Shown in pieces: positions 39,403 through 48,121 of a DNA stretch of 64,000 nt. Source of the stretch: an uncultured Candidatus Saccharibacteria bacterium (GTDB taxonomy: Bacteria > Patescibacteriota > Saccharimonadia > Saccharimonadales > UBA4665); contig CALBGR010000021.1 in the NCBI GenBank assembly GCA_937892705.1, positions 1 to 64,000 of the forward strand, given 5' to 3'. The notes beneath the pieces are model-generated. The model saw only the letters and a list, made by a program, of their open reading frames with translations, did not search any database and was not told where the DNA came from. Position numbers and translations under genes: made by a program. How positions within the stretch are numbered: position 1 is the stretch's first letter; each line of letters begins with the position of its first letter.

Positions 39403-40333
39403 AGCAATATCTACTACTAGGATAAATAAAACGCAGTTATACAGTTTTGACGGACGTATCATACGCTCTTTGTTTTCTAACATCGATGTAGCACCTTCAA
39501 CTCGAGATAATTACAAACGTAGAGCTACTCGCTTCTTACATTTCTGCAAGGGCAATGGTCTTGATTTAGATACGCTCCTAAAATATAAGCAGTCGTTGGC
39601 AGCAGACACTAGCATTGGTGTTCAGGCTAAGAATCAATACCTAACTGCTGCTAAAATTGCACTACGTCAGATGTATAGACGAGGATATATACCAATTGAC
39701 CTGTCATCAGATGTAAAATTATTCAAGCAAAATAAGAAGCATGTTGTATCAGGTCTTACTCAAGATGAAGTTAAGATAGTCAGTCAGTACCTGCGAGATA
39801 ATCTGCCTAATGACCATGAACACATGCGACTTAGGGCATTAGTGGCTCTAATGTTATTTCAAGGACTAAGACAGTGTGAGATTGTTCGGTTGAAGTTTGC
39901 GGACTTTGATATGGATAACGGTACATTACGCATACGTGGCAAAGGCAGAGATGACTATGAACTGGTTCATCTGCACCCCAACTGCAAGAAAGTGCTAACT
40001 TACTACATTTTTTCTGTTACTGATTGGTGGCTGGACTCATATTTATTCAGAAGTCGTGAGGGGCATCTAAAAGCACTGACTACCAGACAAGTTCACAGGA
40101 TTATTAAAGAGAAACTATTCAAGCCTCTCGGCATCTCCAGGAGAGTGCATGGATTTAGACATCACTTTACTACCGAGCTGATCAAAACATCGAATGGTAA
40201 CCTACTGGAAGTTGCCAAGTTTACAAGACATAGAAGCTTGGAAATGCTACAGGTCTATAACGATGATATTGAGACTGAGAAATACTTGCCTACGTACTAC
40301 TCCACATTCAAAGAAAAACTCGTCACTTCGTAA
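39392..40333 (+). CDS. tyrosine recombinase (phage-integrase family)
   Basis: A 313-residue integrase with an N-terminal SAM-like DNA-binding domain (about 20-110) and a catalytic domain with Arg160 (FQGLRQCEIVRL), Lys184 (RGKGR), His253-x-x-Arg256 (HGFRHHF), His280 (TRHRSLEML) and the nucleophile Tyr289 (QVYND). All six catalytic positions are intact. The start overlaps the RarA-C-like gene. It is one of two site-specific recombinases of the element; which one drives integration is not clear from sequence. Confidence 0.9.
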   Translation: MMNKAISTTRINKTQLYSFDGRIIRSLFSNIDVAPSTRDNYKRRATRFLHFCKGNGLDLDTLLKYKQSLAADTSIGVQAKNQYLTAAKIALRQMYRRGYIPIDLSSDVKLFKQNKKHVVSGLTQDEVKIVSQYLRDNLPNDHEHMRLRALVALMLFQGLRQCEIVRLKFADFDMDNGTLRIRGKGRDDYELVHLHPNCKKVLTYYIFSVTDWWLDSYLFRSREGHLKALTTRQVHRIIKEKLFKPLGISRRVHGFRHHFTTELIKTSNGNLLEVAKFTRHRSLEMLQVYNDDIETEKYLPTYYSTFKEKLVTS

Positions 40334-40416
40334 AGCATCCAGAAGTACCAAAATCTAAGGAATTGTTTGGAAAATTGTAGGGTTTTCCGCTAAATGGGGT
40401 ATGTCGTTCTGTGCGG

Positions 40417-40500
40417 TTTCCGATAATTCTATGGACTTTCAGATAGGTCTGACACAACGCCATGAACGCTCCAATTTCCGATAATCCGACATATCGGAAA
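40417..40500. repeat. repeat cluster upstream of the serine recombinase
   Basis: TTTCCGATA and TATCGGAAA form a 9-bp inverted repeat at 40475-40500 with an 8-nt centre. A direct copy, TTTCCGATAAT, lies at 40417-40427. The region 40334-40555 has no gene. This could be a recombinase operator or crossover site, or a replication-related iteron. Confidence 0.55.
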
Positions 40501-40555
40501 CTCCTGCTCTCCTGACACCTCAGATGGCTTATACTAATTACTGGAGAGCGGATTT

Positions 40556-42258
40556 GTGAACGATGACACTTCATTACTAAAAAAACTCATTGAGGAACAT
40601 TTACCAAAAGATGAGCAAGAAATTGATCCTAAAACGATTAGATGGGCTTTATATGCAAGGAAATCAACAGAGAGCATAGAACGACAGGCTCGCTCCATAC
40701 CCGATCAAATAGCCGACTGTCATGACGCCATACTACAACCGCTAGGAATTGTATTATCTAAGAAAGACATCTATACGGAAGAGCGTTCAGCCAAAGAGGC
40801 TGATACTCGACCTGTATTTCGTGATGTAATAAACGCCATTAAAGACAGTAAGTACGATGGCTTAATAGCATGGCACCCAGACAGACTGGCTAGAAACATG
40901 AAAGAGGCTGGCGAAATAATAGACCTTATAGATAAAGGTGTTATTAAAGACCTAAAGTTTGCTCGTTCACACTTTGAAAACACGCCAAGTGGCAAGATGA
41001 CACTAGGCATCAGTTTCGTTCTATCAAAACACTACTCTGAACACTTGAGTGAATCAGTAAATCGGGGAAATCGAAGAATTACAGAACGAGGTGGCATACT
41101 CTATAAATTCAAGCATGGGTACCGCATACAAGATACCCATAAACTTATAGCAGATGACGACAATTACTTACTTATTCAAAAAGCCTTTGAAATGAGAACT
41201 AAAAACAAAACCCAGAAAGAAATTGCCGAATTCCTGAACAAGAGCAGCTACAAAGTGTATCGACGCAGTAAAGGTCATCAAGATTATACATTTGATGAAG
41301 ATGCTATATCCAAGATGTTGAGAGACCCTGTATATGCTGGAGTAATCATTTATGGTAATCATGTTGGCTTGGTTGCGGATTATGATCCAACATTTACGCC
41401 TATGCTGACCGAACAAGAATTCCTTAACCTACATGGCGAAAAGAACTTCCTATCAAAGTCGTTCCGAGCAAGTACATCTAGTCAACCGAGAGACAATTCC
41501 AACTTCCTTAGGCGATTTGTTAAATGCGGTCATTGCGGCAGATTTATGACTACATCTGTTTCAAAAAGCGGTAGCACAAAGCAACACTATTTTTATTTCA
41601 GATGCGAGAATAAAGGTGGATGCGTAGTTGCTGGCACTGGTCCAAGAGGTGTGATAGCCCTTGATTATGCAATCAACTTCCTAGACAATCATCGCTTTGT
41701 TACGGAGGAAAATTATAATCGCTATAAGATTGATGTTGAGGAAAGACTAAAGTTCGATACAGAAGAAAACGACAGGATCATAGGTCAAGCTACTAGCTTA
41801 TTAGGTAAAAGACGCAAAGAATTTGAAAACGCAAAAAAGCCGCAGCCGATAAGAGCAACGAACTCCATATCTTCTACACAGCCAGAGACCTCAAGAAGCT
41901 TGAAGATGAAATTAATACACTCGACAAAGAACTCAAAAAAGCCAGAAGAAAAAAAGCTAAGCAAGATGAAGCTATGCTGACCTACGAAAAATATCTCGAA
42001 CTTTTTGAAAATACTGCGGAATTACTTCGGTCGTCAACCAGTATGTCGGCTGCTGATGAGATAATTCGTATTTTCTTCTCGAACTTCACCGTTAAAGCTG
42101 AGCCAAAGAGCGAAAAAAGTAAACAAAAACTGTGGTCAATAACTAACCACTGTCTTGCAAAGCCTTTCGACGAATTCGTCAAAAATGGTGAATTCCTTAA
42201 TGGTCGGGGTGAAAGGACTCGAACCTTCGACCTCACGGTCCCAAACCGCGCGCGCTAG
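40556..42258 (+). pseudogene. large serine recombinase, frame broken at an A6 run
   Basis: GTG 40556 (GGAGAG upstream) starts a resolvase domain with the nucleophile Ser37 in LYARKSTES, followed by QARSIPDQIADC, EERSAKEADTRP, HPDRLARNMKEAG and a recombinase domain with a CxxC...C(x5)C zinc ribbon (KCGHCGR, FRCENKGGC). The frame is lost at 41833-41838: one more A continues as KAAADKSNELHIFYTARDLK and a long coiled coil up to SEKSKQKLWSITN. The stop at 42258 lies inside the antisense of tRNA-Pro, and the last ~18 residues are just translated tRNA. Without the correction the product is 474 residues with a scrambled tail and no coiled coil, probably inactive. Confidence 0.8.
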
Positions 42259-42277
42259 CCAACTGCGCCACACCCCG
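42201..42277 (-). tRNA. tRNA-Pro (TGG)
   Basis: Acceptor CGGGGTG/CACCCCG with encoded CCA, anticodon stem GCGGT/ACCGT-like around TTTGGGA (anticodon TGG), and T arm GAAGGTTCGAGTCCTTT. Its 3' end abuts the serine recombinase gene, the usual arrangement for a tRNA used as an integration site. Confidence 0.93.
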
Positions 42278-42345
42278 ATAGATAATAGGTAATTTTAGGG
42301 AAACAAGGGGTATTTTAACAGATTATGTTGTAATTGGCTAGAGTT

Positions 42346-43137
42346 TTATGTAACGACCTTTCGAATGTATTCTACTTTTTGCGCAAGACCAGTCGTAGGG
42401 TCAATCTGTACCCACAGCGCATTAAACTGTTTACGGCCCTTGTGTTCGATAATATTACGCGTTTGCACGGCATCACGCCAGCGAGGCAATACAGAATCAA
42501 ATGTTACACCCAAAGATGAATCAAGGGAGCCACACATGCCAACGTCTGTGATGTGTGCAGTACCTTTTGGTAATACTTGAGCATCAGCAGTAGGCACATG
42601 CCAGTGATCACCAACAACCATACTCACAAGTCCATCTAAATAATGTCCTATAATTACTTTTTCACTGCTATAATCGCCGTGAAAATTAACTATAGTAGCA
42701 GCCCGCTCAATATTTTGATTTTCAGCCAAAATCATATCGATAGTTTTTAAGGGATTTTCTATAGTAATTTCACGGCCAACTGTCCCGCCAAGCAGTGAGA
42801 TGATTAAAATTTTTCCAGCTGAAGAGTCCGTATACTTCCATCCACGTCCAGGGCAATTATGCATATTTGCCGGCCCAATAACCGGCTGATTATCATCTTC
42901 AAGAAGCGGTGTCAGCTCTGGCCTGACGGGCGTATGGTTGCCACCGGTAAAAAAATCTACGCCTGCTCTTTGCAGGCGCTGCATATCTGACGGCAGCATA
43001 CCCTTCCCATCTGAGACATTCTCTGCTTGAGCAACCACAAAATCTATTTGTTTTTCCTTGCGTAGATCCGGCAACAGCTGTTCAACAACTGCTATACCGG
43101 CTTCCGCCATAACATCACCCACGTATAGAACATTCAT
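42346..43137 (-). CDS. ymdB: YmdB-family metallophosphoesterase
   Basis: A 263-residue phosphodiesterase of the YmdB/TIGR00282 family, which hydrolyses 2',3'-cyclic nucleotides and affects RNase Y-dependent mRNA turnover. The metal ligands are in VGDVMAEAG, AENVSDGKG, GGNHTP, NFHGDYSSEK and GDHWHVPTADAQVLPKGTAH, with TDVGMCGS following. It is 1 bp downstream of rny on the same strand, the arrangement conserved in many bacteria, which supports both calls. Confidence 0.93.
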   Translation of the reverse strand: MNVLYVGDVMAEAGIAVVEQLLPDLRKEKQIDFVVAQAENVSDGKGMLPSDMQRLQRAGVDFFTGGNHTPVRPELTPLLEDDNQPVIGPANMHNCPGRGWKYTDSSAGKILIISLLGGTVGREITIENPLKTIDMILAENQNIERAATIVNFHGDYSSEKVIIGHYLDGLVSMVVGDHWHVPTADAQVLPKGTAHITDVGMCGSLDSSLGVTFDSVLPRWRDAVQTRNIIEHKGRKQFNALWVQIDPTTGLAQKVEYIRKVVT

Positions 43138-43138
43138 A

Positions 43139-44653
43139 TTATTTAGCGAATTCTACTGCGCGGGTTTCGCGAATAACATTGACTTTGATAGTGCCTGGAT
43201 ATTGCATACTGGATTCAATTTTGGTAGCAATATCTCGAGCGAGTTTAATGGCATTGAGATCATCAATTTGCTGCGGTTTTACAAACACACGAACCTCACG
43301 ACCAGCACTGATAGCATAGGCCTTCTCAACACCCTTAAAGCTTGTGGCTACATTTTCGAGCTCTTTCATACGCTCGACAAAATTCTCAGCACTGATATTG
43401 CGCGCACCTGGACGAGCTGCACTAATAGCATCTACTACCCGCACAATGAGCGCCTCTACCGTAGTTGCTTCAACATCATCATGGTGTTGCTCGGCAGCAA
43501 GCGCCACTTCCTCAGGCGCACCGTACTTACGCAGCATTTCACCAGAAATATGATGATGCTTTCCTTCCATTTTATGAGTAAGTGCTTTACCTACGTCATG
43601 TACTAAAGCAGCATACTTAGCGGTTTTCACATCTGCACCTAATTCTTCGGCAATAATGCCAGCAAGATGCGCCATCTCAGTACTATGCTTCAATACATTC
43701 TGACCGTAGCTTGTACGATACTTCAATTCACCAAGCAGATGCAAAATCTCTTTTGGTATACCAAGTATGCCTACTTCACGTGCCGCATCTTCACCAGCAC
43801 GAACTACTTCTTTTTCAACATTCTTCTGGGCTTTTGCCACTACTTCTTCAATGCGGCCAGGGTGAATACGACCATCCTTCATAAGCATTTCAATCGCTTG
43901 ACGCGCTACTTCACGGCGCACCGGATCAAAGCTAGAAAGCACTACATAGCCTGGCGTATCATCCACCATAATGTCCACACCGGTTGCGCGCTGCAATGCA
44001 TGGATATTGCGGCCTTCTTTACCAATAATACGGCCCTTCATTTCTTCGTCTTCAAGCTTAACGCTCGTGACGGTACGCTCTGCAGTCACTTCGCTGGCCA
44101 TACGTTCCATAGCAGACACGATAATCTCGGTTGCACGCTCTTCTGCATTTTCCTTGGCTTCGTTTTGCAGTTTATTAACCAAACCAATAAGGTCATTTTT
44201 TATGTCTCTCTCAGTCATCTGCATAAGCTTTTCTGCAGCTTCTGCTTTGGTAAGCTTTGCGATCTTCTCTAATTTTTCTTGCTGCTTAACGCGAATTTCA
44301 CGAATTTCGTCTTTCAAACTTTCTACTTCAGCCTCGGCCTTGCGGAGCTTTTCAGTACGCTTGTCAATCTCGTCAAGCTTTTTGTCTAAAGATTCTTCAC
44401 GCTGAATCAAACGATTTTCAGTTTCTTTTAATTCACGACGGCGCGCCTGTTCATCTCTCCGTGCTTCCTCCGCAATTTTTGCAGCATCTTCACGTGCTGC
44501 TGCCGTAATTTTGGCAGCCTCTTTTTTTGCTTTTTCAAGTTCTTTTTTTGCTTCAGCTGCTGCTGAGCCTATTTTTTGTTTTGTTATAAAAGTGTTCGCA
44601 CCATAGCCAACACCTGCACCGACAAGAGCCAGCACGATGGCAAGTATTTCCAT
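43139..44653 (-). CDS. rny: ribonuclease Y
   Basis: RNase Y is a membrane-bound endoribonuclease that starts mRNA decay. The N-terminal membrane helix (MEILAIVLALVGAGVGYGAN) is followed by a long Lys/Glu/Ala coiled coil (about 25-190), a KH domain with GKEGRNIHALQRATGVDIMV and an HD domain with LVHDVGKALTHKMEGKHHH. I start it at ATG 44653 with AAAGG upstream; a longer frame adds 13 unconserved residues ahead of the membrane helix. The product is 504 residues, normal for the family. It is followed directly by ymdB. Confidence 0.95.
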   Translation of the reverse strand: MEILAIVLALVGAGVGYGANTFITKQKIGSAAAEAKKELEKAKKEAAKITAAAREDAAKIAEEARRDEQARRRELKETENRLIQREESLDKKLDEIDKRTEKLRKAEAEVESLKDEIREIRVKQQEKLEKIAKLTKAEAAEKLMQMTERDIKNDLIGLVNKLQNEAKENAEERATEIIVSAMERMASEVTAERTVTSVKLEDEEMKGRIIGKEGRNIHALQRATGVDIMVDDTPGYVVLSSFDPVRREVARQAIEMLMKDGRIHPGRIEEVVAKAQKNVEKEVVRAGEDAAREVGILGIPKEILHLLGELKYRTSYGQNVLKHSTEMAHLAGIIAEELGADVKTAKYAALVHDVGKALTHKMEGKHHHISGEMLRKYGAPEEVALAAEQHHDDVEATTVEALIVRVVDAISAARPGARNISAENFVERMKELENVATSFKGVEKAYAISAGREVRVFVKPQQIDDLNAIKLARDIATKIESSMQYPGTIKVNVIRETRAVEFAK

Positions 44654-44841
44654 GTTTTTCCTTTCTATCGAACAAACCGTCCGCAAAGACAATCGCTGTC
44701 ACTTCACTAGTCTTTCAGCACGATTTGATAATCAAGTTGATAATTAATAAATTCCAAAAATGTGGATTGCCCCCAAAATCTGCAATTCCTAAAAATTACT
44801 ATATGCCTGTTGCATAATTTTGGCAATCGTTCAGCAAAAAT

Positions 44842-45234
44842 TTATTTTTTCTGGGCAGTAGTATAGACTGGTGAGCCGTATTCAAGCGCTACTATTTTAT
44901 CATCGTTACCCTTTTGCAAACGCTGAACACCCTCTATTTGCCACATATCACCCGTTACGCCAACAATCGGTATACATAAACTGTATGCCAGTGCATCTGC
45001 AACACTTGCGCCAATGCGCAGACCCGTAAAACTCCCTGGACCCTTATACAGTACAATGCCGTCGATGTCAGATAGCTCTTTATGAACTCCTTCTAATAGA
45101 TCAGTAATTTTTACATGGATTGTTTCAGCTAATAGACGATGCGCTTCCCAGACTTCATACGCCAACTGAGTATCGTCTTTATATAGACCTATTTCAGATT
45201 CCGGCTTATCGGTACGAATAGTAAGAATCAGCAT
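44842..45234 (-). CDS. tsaB: TsaB-like tRNA threonylcarbamoyladenosine factor, short form
   Basis: TsaB is the scaffold partner of TsaD in making the t6A37 tRNA modification. The hallmark is YKGPGSFTGLRIGASVADAL, with the N-terminal strand LILTIRTDKP and the helix YEVWEAHRLLAETIHVKITD. At 130 residues it has only the N-terminal ASKHA lobe; full TsaB has about 220. It follows tsaE on the same strand with a 27-bp gap, which supports the call. TsaD and TsaC are not in this window. Confidence 0.85.
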   Translation of the reverse strand: MLILTIRTDKPESEIGLYKDDTQLAYEVWEAHRLLAETIHVKITDLLEGVHKELSDIDGIVLYKGPGSFTGLRIGASVADALAYSLCIPIVGVTGDMWQIEGVQRLQKGNDDKIVALEYGSPVYTTAQKK

Positions 45235-45261
45235 AATTAAATAGTAGTTTCTAAAAAGTGA

Positions 45262-45726
45262 TTAATGCAAGTTTTCTACAAGATATCTTAAGGTCTCTGG
45301 GTACGTAATATCCAATTTTCGAGCAGTTTCACCTGTTACAGTAATTTCAATACGCACCCGGTCCTCAGGCAGTACATCATGCACAATATCTGCCCATTCC
45401 ACCACCACAACACTCTTGGGGTCACCTATTACTTCAGCAAGTTCGTCTGCGATGACACCAGGCTCAGGCAAGCGATAAAAGTCAAAGTGATATACATACA
45501 ATTGACCCCCGCTGTATTCACGACTAATGGTAAATGTCGGGCTTGCGACGTGATCATGACTTCCCAAACCAGCCACCAACCCACGGGTAAAGGTTGTTTT
45601 ACCGCCCCCAAGATCGCTCACCAATTCAATCACCTCGCCACCACGCAACCGAGAAGCAAACACTCGAGCAATATGCTCCGTCTCCTCGGGACTGGCAGTT
45701 TGAATAACAGTATGACTTGTAGCCAT
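45262..45726 (-). CDS. tsaE: TsaE ATPase of t6A tRNA modification
   Basis: A small P-loop ATPase (154 residues) that turns over the TsaB-TsaD complex. Walker A is SDLGGGKTTFTRGL, preceded by the ETEHIARVFASRLRGGEVI region, with VASPTFTISREY, VYHFDFYRL and VVVVEWADIV typical of the family. It precedes tsaB in the same operon. The divergent PRC-barrel gene starts 73 bp away. Confidence 0.93.
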   Translation of the reverse strand: MATSHTVIQTASPEETEHIARVFASRLRGGEVIELVSDLGGGKTTFTRGLVAGLGSHDHVASPTFTISREYSGGQLYVYHFDFYRLPEPGVIADELAEVIGDPKSVVVVEWADIVHDVLPEDRVRIEITVTGETARKLDITYPETLRYLVENLH

Positions 45727-45785
45727 TTTCTGATAATACAGGAATCAAACAGAGGTAGCAATTATACAAAATCGCCAGTACAGCG

Positions 45786-45791
45786 TATAAT
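45786..45791 (+). promoter_or_regulatory. -10 box immediately before the PRC-barrel gene
   Basis: TATAAT ends 7 nt before ATG 45799, so transcription would start at or next to the A of the start codon. No Shine-Dalgarno is present, consistent with a leaderless message. Confidence 0.45.
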
Positions 45792-45798
45792 GAGGCTT

Positions 45799-46314
45799 AT
45801 GCTTCGTTTGAGTGGAACGCTCCTAAACCGACCAGTCTTATCTCTGCGCACCGGCGGGATTGTAGCCACCGCTACGCACCCGATTATTAACCCTGACAAT
45901 TTAAAGATAGAAGGTTTTTATTGTTTTGGCACTCACGACAAAGCCGCCAAAGTATTGTTATATCAGGATATTAGAGACATTATTATGCAAGGTTTCATAA
46001 TTGATGATTATGGTGTGCTTGCTGAACCGGAAGAACTCATCAGACTCAGAAAAATCCTGGAAATCGGTTTTGACCCTATGGGCAAACAAGTAGTCACCGT
46101 TAGTAAGCAGAAGGTCGGAAAGGTGAGTGATTACGCCGTCGAAATGGAAACAATGTATATTCAAAAAATTTATGTCACACAGTCATTATTTAAAAGCTTT
46201 ACTGGCGGCAATTTAGGTATTGACCGCTCACAAATCCACGAAATTACTCCCAAAAAAATCATCGTCCAAGATTTATTGAAATCATCGCCAGCCGCAACTC
46301 CAGCAGGTATTTAA
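45799..46314 (+). CDS. PRC-barrel domain protein
   Basis: A 171-residue soluble protein with two PRC-barrel-like halves: RLSGTLLNRPVLSLRTGGIV at 2-22, and VTVSKQKVGKVSDYAVEMET with IQKIYVTQSL at about 98-130. PRC barrels act as small beta-barrel interaction modules in ribosome maturation, photosynthesis and envelope proteins. I choose ATG 45799; an ATG at 45790 in the same frame overlaps the -10 box. It is convergent with recX (6-bp gap). Specific role unknown. Confidence 0.75.
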   Translation: MLRLSGTLLNRPVLSLRTGGIVATATHPIINPDNLKIEGFYCFGTHDKAAKVLLYQDIRDIIMQGFIIDDYGVLAEPEELIRLRKILEIGFDPMGKQVVTVSKQKVGKVSDYAVEMETMYIQKIYVTQSLFKSFTGGNLGIDRSQIHEITPKKIIVQDLLKSSPAATPAGI

Positions 46315-46320
46315 GAAGCG

Positions 46321-46929
46321 CTATTCTTTGTCCAATTCAGATAATACTTCTTTTATGTCGCCGTAGCTAAATCCTTGTCGACTCAAATATGCCAGTAGCT
46401 TTTCACTGTCTTGATATTTTGCCTGTCTGCGTTTTCGGATAATAAGCTCTTTTAGCACAGTCTTCTCATCTGTATCATCACTAGCAAGTACTTCATCAAT
46501 AATTTCTTCACTAATATGTTTTTGCTTCAGTTCAAGTCGCAAACGTCTTATAGATAGGGGTTTGAGCAGGCGACGGCTTGCAACCCAAGACTCAGCAAAT
46601 GCTTTATCATCAATGAAATGATTAATACTTAACTTGTTAAGTATTTTTTCTTGTAGAGCAGGGGGGCAGGCTTTGCGCTGTAAATACATCTCGATTTCCC
46701 ACATGGAGCGAGGACGGATCGCTACGTAACGCAAAACTTGGTTGTATATTTTATCGTCAGCCGATAATTTCTTATACTCTTTTAATTCGCTTTCCGATAA
46801 CGCTTGTCCTACATGCAGTTTTGTATCTAAAAGCGCTGTATCACTCAGCGAAAAAGCATACTTATTATCAACAAAAACTGAATATCGCCCCTTTCGTTTT
46901 TCTTGCTGCTTTATCGCTGTGATTTTCAT
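46321..46929 (-). CDS. recX: RecX regulator of RecA
   Basis: RecX binds RecA filaments and limits their growth. The protein is all-helical, with the family pattern AIRPRSMWEIEMYLQRK, INHFIDDKAFAESWVASRR and RRLRLELKQKHISEEIIDEV, plus a third repeat near KYQDSEKLLAYLSRQGFSY. At 202 residues from ATG 46929 it is of normal length; a TTG three codons upstream is possible. It lies 33 bp after recA on the same strand, the usual arrangement. Confidence 0.9.
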   Translation of the reverse strand: MKITAIKQQEKRKGRYSVFVDNKYAFSLSDTALLDTKLHVGQALSESELKEYKKLSADDKIYNQVLRYVAIRPRSMWEIEMYLQRKACPPALQEKILNKLSINHFIDDKAFAESWVASRRLLKPLSIRRLRLELKQKHISEEIIDEVLASDDTDEKTVLKELIIRKRRQAKYQDSEKLLAYLSRQGFSYGDIKEVLSELDKE

Positions 46930-46962
46930 GGGCAACAATAGGTAAATATACGTCTTCTATAT

Positions 46963-47976
46963 TTACTCGTTGTTTGCCGCTTCGGTAACTTTCTTGGCAA
47001 TTTCTTCCAGAACTTTCGGATTTTCTTCCAAGTACTTCTTTGCTGCTTCGCGCCCCTGACCAATCTTAGCGCCATTATACGCAAACCAGGCACCAGATTT
47101 TTCCACAATATTATGTTCTACCGCCAGATCAAGCACATCGCCAGAACGAGAAATGCCTTGGTTGTACATAATGTCAAATTCAGCCTGACGAAATGGTGGC
47201 GCAATCTTATTCTTTACTACCTTTACTCGCGTGCGATTACCGATGACCTCTTCACCTTGTTTGATTTGTGACACACGGCGAATATCCATACGAACCGATG
47301 CGTAAAACTTCAACGCATTACCGCCAGTAGTCGTCTCCGGATTGCCAAACATTACACCAATTTTCATACGGATTTGGTTAATAAAGATTACAGTTGCCTT
47401 AGAGCGTGAAATTACTCCAGTAAGCTTACGCAGCGCCTGGCTCATGAGCCGAGCCTGTAAGCCCATGTGACTATCACCCATATCGCCTTCGATTTCAGCA
47501 CGTGGTGTCAACGCAGCCACAGAGTCAACTACAATTAAGTCCACCGCATTAGAACGCACCAGCGTCTCAGCAATCTCAAGCGCCTGCTCACCATTATCCG
47601 GCTGGCTGAGTAGCAAATTGTCTACATCCACGCCAATCCGTTTTGCATATGATGGATCAAGTGCGTGCTCAGCATCGATAAATGCTGCGGTGCCACCTTG
47701 CTTTTGGATTTCAGCAATAGCGTGAAGTGTTAATGTCGTCTTACCAGAACTTTCTGGACCGTAAATTTCTATAATGCGGCCTTTTGGTAGTCCGCCTCCC
47801 AGCGCAAGATCCAAGCTTAAAGAACCGGTAGGAATACACTCCACCTGCACATTTGTCTGCTCGCCCAACTTCATAATTGAGCCTTTACCAAACTGCTTCT
47901 CAATGGTTTCAAGCGCTAGATTCAAAGCTTTTGCTCTACCGTCAGCTTGCGCCTTTTGAGCCTTATCATTGGCCAT
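46963..47976 (-). CDS. recA: recombinase RecA
   Basis: RecA forms filaments on single-stranded DNA for homologous recombination and DNA repair. Walker A is GPESSGKTTL, Walker B is LIVVDSVAAL, and the L1 and L2 loops include GDSHMGLQARLMSQALRKL and GNPETTTGGNALKFYASVR. The product is 337 residues. It has GAGGAGG upstream of the ATG, and a TATAAT at 48024-48029 is a likely -10. I see no clear SOS box in the 145-bp upstream gap. It is followed by recX and is divergent from the pilus operon. Confidence 0.97.
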   Translation of the reverse strand: MANDKAQKAQADGRAKALNLALETIEKQFGKGSIMKLGEQTNVQVECIPTGSLSLDLALGGGLPKGRIIEIYGPESSGKTTLTLHAIAEIQKQGGTAAFIDAEHALDPSYAKRIGVDVDNLLLSQPDNGEQALEIAETLVRSNAVDLIVVDSVAALTPRAEIEGDMGDSHMGLQARLMSQALRKLTGVISRSKATVIFINQIRMKIGVMFGNPETTTGGNALKFYASVRMDIRRVSQIKQGEEVIGNRTRVKVVKNKIAPPFRQAEFDIMYNQGISRSGDVLDLAVEHNIVEKSGAWFAYNGAKIGQGREAAKKYLEENPKVLEEIAKKVTEAANNE

Positions 47977-48121
47977 GCACTACCCTCCTCAAGATACTCC
48001 TGCCTTACACTTCTATTACTTTAATTATACCATGTAACTCTTTAACTTTCCCCTAAATACTTTTGTCCTGTCATTACCCTCTTATAATGCTTGTGGCTTT
48101 CCTATATAATGAATAGTAAAC

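Noticed and set aside
42201..42258. C-terminal GRGERTRTFDLTVPNRAR as part of the recombinase
   Set aside because: It is the antisense translation of tRNA-Pro, a known annotation artefact, so not treated as functional protein.
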